Positions 56,671 through 64,000 of a DNA stretch of 64,000 nt are shown here, piece after piece. The stretch is from assembly GCA_001600095.1 (NCBI GenBank), contig BCIX01000001.1, forward strand, positions 3,001,198-3,065,197. Direction: 5' to 3'. A program made the translations under genes and the position numbers. The notes under the pieces were generated by a model. That model saw nothing but the letters and a program-made list of their open reading frames with translations. It ran no database searches and was not told the origin of the DNA. Positions within the stretch are counted from its first letter, which is position 1. Each line of letters starts with the position of its first letter. Origin of the DNA: Bullera alba (lineage: Eukaryota; Basidiomycota; Tremellomycetes; Tremellales; Bulleraceae).

Positions 56671-57368
56671 TGTGTATAGTTGGGTTATGTAGTGGGTGGA
56701 GGAGAGACTGCACAAGGTCTATGAGAGTGTGTTGGATCTGGATGAGATGAGATGTGGATGAATGAGATCGACAAAGGATGTAAATTGGCTCATGATATAG
56801 TCTCTGACCAGCTCTGACGCGGTGCAACCTCCTCTCAACGGACCGGTCTAATCCGGCGAGTCTATTGACCAATCAGCGTCGAGATATTACAACGCACACT
56901 TCCACGTGTCTGACTTGTGGTTCTGCATTACGGACTGTCCATTGATCTCCGTTGTCAAGCTTCAAAAGTCGAACAGCCGGTCCAACGGTCAGCTGACTTG
57001 CAGCTGACTATTCTGGGTGTGTTGCTCTTGTGCCGTGCTATACGGAAGTCTCGGTCCCGGCTAGCTTAATTGACCGCGTACGTCTTCCCCGGGGGCATCC
57101 AAGGCTATCCAAGGTGGATCTCAGCTCGATCGGACGTCTCGGACCTGTTTTGTCCGGCCGTCACTCTTCTTGAACCCGGTTAAACACCGCCGGTGGAACA
57201 TCAACACTTTCCAAGACCCTACGTCAATACTCTGTCGCAACGCCCCTTGGCCCCCGAGCTCGTCGGCACACTCGTCTTGGTCATTACCGTGGTCTTGTAA
57301 CCCCCCCTCGGCCGCTCAGCACGTATAACAGACCCGGCCTTTGCAACCCCCGCTGGGCCTCTTCCACT
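56671..57368. promoter_or_regulatory. Divergent intergenic region (12-Cys protein / acyl-CoA ligase)
   Basis: A 698-bp gap between divergent genes. A CACGTG E-box is at 56903-56908. Short self-similar pairs occur (TCAGCTGACT and GCAGCTGACT at 56989-57008; CCAAGGCTATCCAAGG at 57098-57113). No gene seen. Confidence 0.45.
56903..56908. promoter_or_regulatory. Candidate CACGTG E-box
   Basis: A perfect E-box 233 bp upstream of the 12-Cys gene start and 461 bp upstream of the acyl-CoA ligase start. Cbf1-type factors regulate sulfur metabolism in other fungi, which would fit a cysteine-rich product, but the match is only six bases. Confidence 0.3.
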
Positions 57369-59655
57369 ATGGCGGTAGCATCCTCATCCAGGACATTACT
57401 CCAGGTCATACCGAAATCCACCAGGTCCATTTCGACTCGATCCACAAGAAAGACTGTACCCACCTGTCGATACTGCCTCAATCTCGAGACTGTGGTTCGC
57501 CGCACGTACCTTCCCCAGAGATCATACGCTCACTTGACCCCTGGCCAAATCAAGAGGGTCCAGAAAAACATCCTGAACATCCCGGTCCCTTCGTTCCAAC
57601 TGCCCACCGCATATACCTACTACCCAAAGCACAACGACGTCCCATTGACACCTCTGCCCGAAATGGCGAAAGTTTACGAATCGGACATCTATCCACCGCA
57701 TGTGCCCCGCGACTCGGTGTTCAACTACCTCTGGCCACAGAAGGAGAAGGGAGAGATTGCCGAATTCTACCCTCGCCCCGACCCGCAGAGTATCGCCTTC
57801 ATCGATGGTATCACCGGACGGAGACTGTACAGAGAGGAGATCCCTACCAGGTCAATGTGGCTCTCGAGCGGTATGAGGAAGAACGGCTTTCAGCGGGGTG
57901 ATACAGCCTGTATCTTTGGACAAAACAGTCTCGAATGGGTGGAAGCGAACTTCGCAATCCAGGCGTTAACCTCTATCACCTCTCCCGCCAACTACGCTTA
58001 GTGAGTGGATTCTCTTCAGGTCTTTTGAGCGCAGTTCATTGACCTCGATCTACGTCTAGCACCGCGCAGGAGCTTCTGCACCAGCTCAAGGACTCGGACG
58101 CGAAATTCTGCTTTGTCCAGCCGTCTTTGGTTCCAGTCTTGGAGGAGGCTCTGAAGATGGGCGCACCGGACTACAAATTGGCCAGCAATCGGATCGTCCT
58201 GTTGTGCCAATTCGCCGACAAGCCCGAAGGATCACCCTACAGGACGTACCAAGAGCTATGGGAAAAGCAAGCCAAGCCGAAGTTTAGCCAAGGGGCGGGC
58301 GACGAGAAGCGTACAGCGTATCTGTGCTATTCAAGTGGTACCACCGGCAAAGCCAAGGGAGTTGAGACTTCCCATCACAACCTGTGCTCGCAATTACAGA
58401 CCCTGGGATTGGCATACGAACAGCTCTCCCCGGCCAACAAGGATGTTATTCTGGGCATATTGCCATTCTCGCATATCTACGGTTTGACACTACTGGTCCA
58501 TCACCCGATGACCAGGTCTGTTCCGGTCGTTGTATTGCCAAAGTTCGACGAGAAGCAAGTATTGGAGGTGGTCGAAAAGGTGAGCGATCTTCGGTACTGA
58601 ACATGATCAGATGCTCATGACTTTCCGCCTCAGTTCAAGATCACCTGGATGTTAGTGGTCCCGCCGGTGATGCTCGCCCTGTCAAAATCTCAGAACATCG
58701 ACTCGTACGATCTCACCTCGTTGCGAGGCATGATGACCGGTGCTGCTCCTTGCTCCCCCGAGTTGATGAAAGCGGTCCAAGCTCGATTCCCAGTGAAGAA
58801 GCCAGCAGCGTATGGCCTTACGACACAATTTCAGTCCCACGTGCGGATCTCGCAGGGTTACGGCCTGACCGAGACATCGCCCGTCTCGCACGTCATGACA
58901 TTGGAAGAAGCAGAAGCTCATCCCGGCAAAATCGGCAAGGTCGTGCCTCTGATGCAGGCTCGACTGGTTGATATCGAATCCGGAGAGGATGTTCAGGAGG
59001 TTGGAGCTCGAGGTGAACTATGGCTGAGAGGCGCCTGTGTGATGAAGGGGTACTGGAAGAATCCGGAGGCCACGGCGGCGACGTTTGCCCCCGGAGGTTG
59101 GTTCAAGACTGGCGACGTGGCGACTGTAGATGCGGATGGGTACTTCGAGTGAGTGACCTCGCGATCTTGGCATATGGTTACGCTGACACTGTGGCGGCAG
59201 GATCGTTGATCGAGTCAAGGAATTGATCAAGTACAAGGGGTTCCAAGGTGAGCTGCTTGGCTCAGTGCATCCCAGATTGCAGCTGATCTCTCGAATCAGT
59301 ACCCCCTGCCGAACTCGAGTCCCTCCTTCTAACTCACCCCAGTATTCTCGACGTGGGAGTTATTGGAGTATGGTACGAATCCGAGGTGACGGAGAAGCCT
59401 CGGGCGTACATCACGACCACAGGCCGACCAGTCGCGGATCGAAAGCCGGCCGAACTCGAGACTCTGGCGGAGAACATCAACGCGTGGTTGAAGGGCAAGG
59501 TGGCGCCTCATAAGCAACTCCGCGGTGGAATCCGATTCATCGACGTCGTGCCCAAGAGCCCGAGTGGAAAGATCTTGAGAAGGGAGCTGAGGGAATTGTC
59601 GAAAGCAGAGGACGCAAAGGCGACCACGGACGCGCCGGTCAAGGCCAAATTGTAG
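57369..59655 (+). CDS. Acyl-CoA ligase of the 4-coumarate-CoA ligase type, with AKL end
   Basis: An AMP-forming ligase. The first 60 residues are Ser/Thr/Arg-rich, unlike typical family starts. The core has the ATP loop YLCYSSGTTGKAKGV, the A5 box RISQGYGLTETSP, then GELWLRGACVMKGYWKNPEATAATF, the Asp box WFKTGDVATVDADGYFE, and after an intron IVDRVKELIKYKGFQ with VPPAELESLLLTHP. The catalytic lysine is in PKSPSGKILRRELR. The protein ends KAKL, and AKL is an accepted PTS1 peroxisome signal. A 42-nt segment at about 58791-58832 has GT-AG ends and no stop; splicing it out gives ARFPSHVRISQGYG, which fits the family better. About 675 residues. The substrate is not readable; fatty or aromatic acids are both possible. 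Confidence 0.88.
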
Positions 59656-60476
59656 AAATCACATCTCACACCACTCGTATCACATTGCATCTCTGTATTC
59701 GGTCTCGGTGTAATGTTCATGCACGCAGCCATGCTGACCACTCGAAGTCGTCTTCCAATGGCGATCATGTCGTGACTGACGATCGTTGCACGCTGACCAG
59801 TTCTCTGGAACGAAGATCCGGCCGGAGACAATTGCAATCCCAAGACCGACCAGCGCCTCGCTCTGCAGTCATCGCTGCTTGCTTTCCACCTTGCGATGGC
59901 GAATACTGTCGAAGAGAGCAGCGGGCCATGTGGTGTGGTTGATGCTGAGGACGAAGGCGTCGTATACCAAGCCAAAGGGATTACGGCATTTCCAATTCCC
60001 CCGATCAAATCTGCGCCCCGGATCTCACGCCCTTTGATCCGCGCCGACGCGATGTCATTCGAACCGGCTTCCAAAAATTTCGGAGTTGCAGTTGGCAATA
60101 TCACTCCACCCAAGCAGTCCACTGGAGCTGACTTAGCGAGGTTTCTTCGCTGTACACGGAGTCTGGGCGCAGTAAGTAGAGCTGGATGCTGCTGGATGGA
60201 GCTGGGTGTACAAAAGGAGATGTCACGATCCGGGGCCTCTTGTCCCCATTGAGATGATCTACAGATTGCGCCATATCTACGCGAAATAAAAAGTTTGCCG
60301 GGTAAGTCGCACCGCTGGCCAGCGGTCATATATAGTAGAGCAGACAGTAGCATGTAGCATCAGTCATTCGAGCACCAGAACTTGAGAACAGCAGACGGCA
60401 GACGAATTGCACCAAGAAAAGAAGAGGCAGCTTGGAACAACAAGAACAACTGAAACAACCCAAGGACATCGTCGAA
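59656..60476. other. Intergenic region with long open frames on both strands
   Basis: An 821-bp gap on the same strand. The minus strand is open from 60353 down into the ligase gene (59508), and the plus strand has an ATG frame from 59896 to 60252 (118 codons, start MANTVEESSGPCGVV). Neither shows a known family. The last 120 bp are A/G-rich leader of the transporter gene. Confidence 0.4.
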
Positions 60477-62516
60477 ATGAGCGACGTCGAGGTTGAAACC
60501 GCCCAGAAGGGTGCCCCAGAGGTCAAGAGGTCTTGTAAGTTAGGAGTCGGTGCATACGCCTTCAAGATGGACATGTATTGATGGTCTTGCGCTCGCAGGG
60601 TTCAGATCCGTTCCTTTCCAAGTGAGCTCGTCAGCCATCCCATCTACCCGACTCCTGCTTTTGCTGTGGTGCTGACTGCCGTAGATTGCCGTAGCATGTG
60701 CCGTCTCGTTCACCGCACCGGGCATGTGGGATGCCCTGTGAGCATAACTGGAGACGCCTAGGAGCAAGCTGCTGACTCCCCGACCTAGTGGTGGTCTTGG
60801 AGCCGGAGGTGCCGCTAAGCCAGAAGATGTATCGGCGGCCAATGCCCTCGTCTACGGTGTGAGTGGAGTCGTACCTGAACAGTTTAGATGCAAGGCTGAT
60901 CAAAGTCTAGCTTTTCGCGGTGGTGTGTGTCGCTGCTGGAGCGATCAACAACAGAATAGGTCTGAGATACGGTCTTGCTCTTGGTGTACGTCCACGCCTT
61001 GCAGTACTGTCGGACGCAGTATCACTGACCGCTTCTGTAGGCTATTGGATACCCCCTGTACGGCGCTGGACTGTACACCAACAATGTGACCTCGACAACA
61101 TGGTTCATGCTGTTTGGCTCGGCTCTGTGTGGTATCTCGGCAGGATTCTTCTGGGCCGCTGAAGCCGCCATCATCATCGGATACCCATCGCCCAGGCAGC
61201 GTGGATTCTACCTCGCCATCTGGCAGACGGCCAAGTCCAGCGGTCCTATCGTCGGAGGTGCCATCAACCTTGGTCTGAACGCCAACCGAGATACCGCCGG
61301 TTCTGTCGGGTAAGCAGTCAACCTCGCGTTAAGTGTGAGGGCAGTGCTGATGGAAATGTGTAGATCCGCTACGTACATCGTCTTCATCGTCATCATGTGC
61401 TTGGGTCTGCCTATCGCCCTCCTCCTCAGTCCAGCTCAGAAAGTCTGGAGAAAGGACGGCACTAGGGTATACATCCACAAGGCGCCCACTTGGAAGGCCG
61501 AGTTCGCTGCCGTTGGCAAGCTGTTCATCTCAAGGAGAATCCTGTTGCTTCTCCCCGCCTTCTTCATCAGGTAAGTGTTCAAGACTGCTACTGGGCCGAG
61601 TGAAAGCTGATCCTGTTTGGTAGCTACTTCTACAACGGATTCGTCAGTACTTGGTTGACCAGATACTTTGTGAGCTCGGAATCAGAACGAGGATGTGCCA
61701 GTCGTGATCGCTGAGCTGACCAATCCACTAGACCGTTCGATCGAGAGCCTTCTCTTCGTTCTTCACCAACTTCGCTGGTATCTTCAGTTCATTCATCATC
61801 GGGTGAGTGGCATGCCGTCGGTCACTTAGACGGATCCTGACCAAGCCCTTATAGTACCTTCCTTGATCGACAGAACATCAAGATCCAGACCCGAGCCAAA
61901 GTCGCCTTCGTGAGTGCAATTCGGGCCCGGAAACCCGTGGTGGGGAGTCCAATGCTGACACCCCTGTTACCAGATCTCGATCGTCACTGTCCTTACTGGA
62001 ACGTGGATCTGGGCTTGTATCCTGCAAGCCCGATTCTACAACGCCGAGCAACCGCCCGTGTTTGACTGGTTCAAGGGCGGCTTTGGATCCGCATACGCCT
62101 TGATCTTCTTCTGGCAATTCGCGGGACAGGCCTTCCAGCAATTCCTCTACTGGATCGTTGGGCAATACTCCACCGACCTCAGCAGTCTCAGTCACCACAC
62201 TGGTATCTTGCGAGGTGTCGAGGCGCTGGGTCAGACCGTCGCTTGGGCGTGAGTCCATCTTCTCGCATCACTAGTATGTGGAGTTTATGCTGATCCTTGT
62301 TGTAGTATGCAATCGGAAGGCAATGCGAACCACTTTGTCAGCATCGGTATCAACTTCGGTATCCTCCTCCTCTCCGTCGTACCAACGTGGATCGTTCTGT
62401 CTGAACTCAAGCAGAATCACGAGGTTCAGGAACACGGCGTTGATGCTCTCGAGTCGGAGACCGAGTCCGAGGGTCACAAGCGAGACCTCACCGGCACTGC
62501 CGAAGAGGACAAGTAG
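60477..62516 (+). CDS. UNC93-like major facilitator superfamily transporter
   Basis: A polytopic membrane protein of about 500 residues in ten or so exons. The start MSDVEVETAQKGAPEVKRS leads to FRSVPFQIAVACAVSFTAPGMWDALGGLGAGG, the N-terminal pattern of the UNC93-like MFS group. Further segments are AIGYPLYGAGLYTNN, FMLFGSALCGISAGFFWAAEAAIIIGYP, RGFYLAIWQTAKSSGPIVGGAINLGLN, YIVFIVIMCLGLPIALLLSP, LLLLPAFFISYFYNGF, FLDRQNI and FQQFLYWIVGQYS. The C-terminus is acidic and cytosolic (ALESETESEGHKRDL). In other fungi these proteins are uncharacterised or act as ion or small-molecule transporters; no substrate can be assigned here. Confidence 0.87.
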
Positions 62517-62782
62517 AGGGGGTTGAGGTTTGAGGGTTTCTTTATCGACGTGGAAGGGATACTACTTTATAGTCTAGATCATATAGAGATACCATGCGAT
62601 GCACTGGTGTTAAGAGATACAGACGTCGGCACTGGGATGGGGGCGATTCGCAAGAATTGGTCTAGCCTGCCGAGTTCCGATGCCATTCTCAGACCCATGC
62701 ATATACAAACAAGTACCTGTACTGATCTACAAGGCCCTACAACCCCAGCTCACTCCCGCTGCTCGTCCGTCTCTCGACACGC

Positions 62783-64000
62783 TTATTGAGCATAGTCTTT
62801 TCCTATTTTCACGACAGAAGTCAGCTTTCGTTCCTGCAATGTCTTCACCGTGTACCACTCACGGAGCAATTTGCCAACGGTCTCGAGCTGGATGTTACTT
62901 GTACCCTCGTAGATAGCCGTGATCTTGCTGTCTCGCCAGTACTTGGCCAAAGGCAGATCCCTAGTGAATCCCACACCGCCAGCCCACTCGATCGCGTCAC
63001 CGGCAACCTGCTGAGCAATCACCGAGGCGTAGTACCTGAAACACAAGTCAAGTCAGCATCATGCCCACGGAGGTGAACATCCCTACCACTCACTTCGCCA
63101 TGGCGGCCTCTTTGGTAAAGTTTCGTCCTTCCTCCTTCAGTCGAGCAGCGTTGTACGTCAATAGCCTGGCCGCCTCGATCTTGATAGCAGCCTCGGCAAA
63201 CTGATGCGACATCGACTGGAAGTCGCCTACATCATGAATGAGCCCCGCTCCATCAAGAAGAAATTCCTGACTCACCGATGTACTTGCCGAACTGCTTGCG
63301 CTGGTATGCGTACGTGACAGCGGCGTCGAAAGCACCTTGAGCTAGACCAACAGCTTGGGCAGCAATACCGATTCGACCCTCGTTGAGGATCTCGATGGCA
63401 ATCTGGGCAGAATGAGCTTAGCCTATCGAGGGAGCACTATTCCGAACGTCGCTCACCTTGTATCCCTTGCCGATCTCACCAACGATGTTCTCCTTGGGGA
63501 CCTTGACATCGTCGAATGACAAGACGCAAGTCGACGAGGCTCGGATACCAAGCTTTTCATTATCAGCTACTTTCTCGGTACAAGAGTACTGAGTCTAGCT
63601 GCAAACTCACTTTAGCTTCCTTCTTAGCGATCTCGACACCCATGTCTTTGCTCAGGGCGAAACAGGTGATACCCTTGTATCCTGCCGATGGGTCGACATT
63701 GGCGAAGACCTGAAGGTTGTAAGAGGGATGCACCAAAAAGCTTCAGACTCGCACATACCAGGAAAGTCTCCGCTTCACCGGAGTTGGAGATCCAACTGAC
63801 AGCGAACTTATTCAGCGTCTCCACAGCGCACGTCCCGGTCACATAAATACCACTCACGCCTTGCTACCATTCAGAATGTAGTGATCTCCGTCCTTCTTAG
63901 CCGTGGTCTGAAGACTGAAGGCATCTGTACCAGCGTTGGGCTCAGAGAGACAGAATGAGCCGACCTAAAATCCTTTCGTCAATGTCCGCTCGCTGCCGGC
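62783..64000 (-). CDS. Short/branched-chain acyl-CoA dehydrogenase (partial, C-terminal part)
   Basis: The gene enters from the right edge; its N-terminal exons are outside. The visible part runs [16 protein letters not shown] (the FAD/substrate box), [77 protein letters not shown], and QRKQFGKYI. The last exons give [35 protein letters not shown] and [13 protein letters not shown], where the Glu of YEGTSNIQ is the catalytic base position of the SCAD-type family. It ends KIGKDYAQ at 62783. At least eight exons are visible. It is likely mitochondrial, in beta-oxidation or branched-chain amino-acid breakdown. It closes convergently on the UNC93-like gene with 266 bp between. Confidence 0.92.

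Noticed and set aside
1..64000. tRNA, rRNA or snoRNA genes
   Set aside because: I looked for T-loop motifs and box C/D or H/ACA patterns by eye and found no convincing cloverleaf or guide structure. A covariance-model scan would be needed to be sure.

Overview
The window looks like an ordinary, gene-dense stretch of a nuclear chromosome from a basidiomycete fungus, most likely a tremellomycete (Cryptococcus/Kwoniella-like). The reasons are: almost every gene is broken by many short introns (about 45-70 nt) with GTGAGT/GTAAGT donors and CTGAC/CTAAC branch sites; intergenic gaps are short; genes lie on both strands; and gene content is typical (GH71 and GH16 glucan enzymes, Kre9/Knh1-like GPI protein, Dsc E3 subunit, large Zn2Cys6 regulator, a retrotransposon gag remnant). 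The class-level call is an inference from style. About 30 protein-coding genes plus one gag relic are recognisable. I saw no tRNA, rRNA, CRISPR array or intact mobile element.

Layout. 0.7-14.9 kb: proteasome assembly factor UMP1 (+), AGTRAP-like membrane protein (-), secreted 5'-nucleotidase-family metallophosphatase (+), type II membrane GH16 protein (-), BAP31-like ER protein (-), CTD-interaction-domain protein (+), ARL1 GTPase (-). 15.4-19.6 kb: two ribosome-biogenesis genes in a row, GRC3 and EFG1 (+). 19.9-29.5 kb: GH71 alpha-1,3-glucanase (-), mitochondrial ClpP (-), WBP2/GRAM-like protein (+), cohesion factor DCC1 (-), endosomal Na+/H+ exchanger (-). 30-36.4 kb: CBF1 bHLH factor (-), LSM6 (+), TAF12 with a very large Gln-rich arm (+). 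36.4-38.3 kb: the only repeat-derived patch, an isolated frameshifted gag. 38.3-50.2 kb: zinc alcohol dehydrogenase (+), mitochondrial TPR protein (-), citrate carrier (+), RPA2 (-), Zn2Cys6 transcription factor (+), acetolactate synthase regulatory subunit (-). 51.2-64 kb: Kre9/Knh1-like GPI protein (+), DSC3 (-), TFIIIC sub6-type protein (+), a small 12-cysteine protein (-), peroxisomal-type acyl-CoA ligase (+), UNC93-like transporter (+), acyl-CoA dehydrogenase running off the right edge (-).

The genes do not form one pathway. Loose themes are RNA polymerase II/III transcription (TAF12, CID protein, CBF1, TFIIIC sub6), ribosome and RNA processing (GRC3, EFG1, LSM6), cell-wall glucan (GH16, GH71, Kre9-like), mitochondrial and acyl-CoA metabolism (ClpP, CTP1, ILV6, TPR protein, acyl-CoA ligase, acyl-CoA dehydrogenase) and endomembrane traffic (ARL1, NHX, BAP31, DSC3). 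The most novel-looking item is the 84-residue protein at 56260-56670, built from three cysteine modules of near-identical spacing. Gene models were assembled by eye from splice signals and family similarity. Spans are reliable where both ends are named, but individual exon edges may be off in places.
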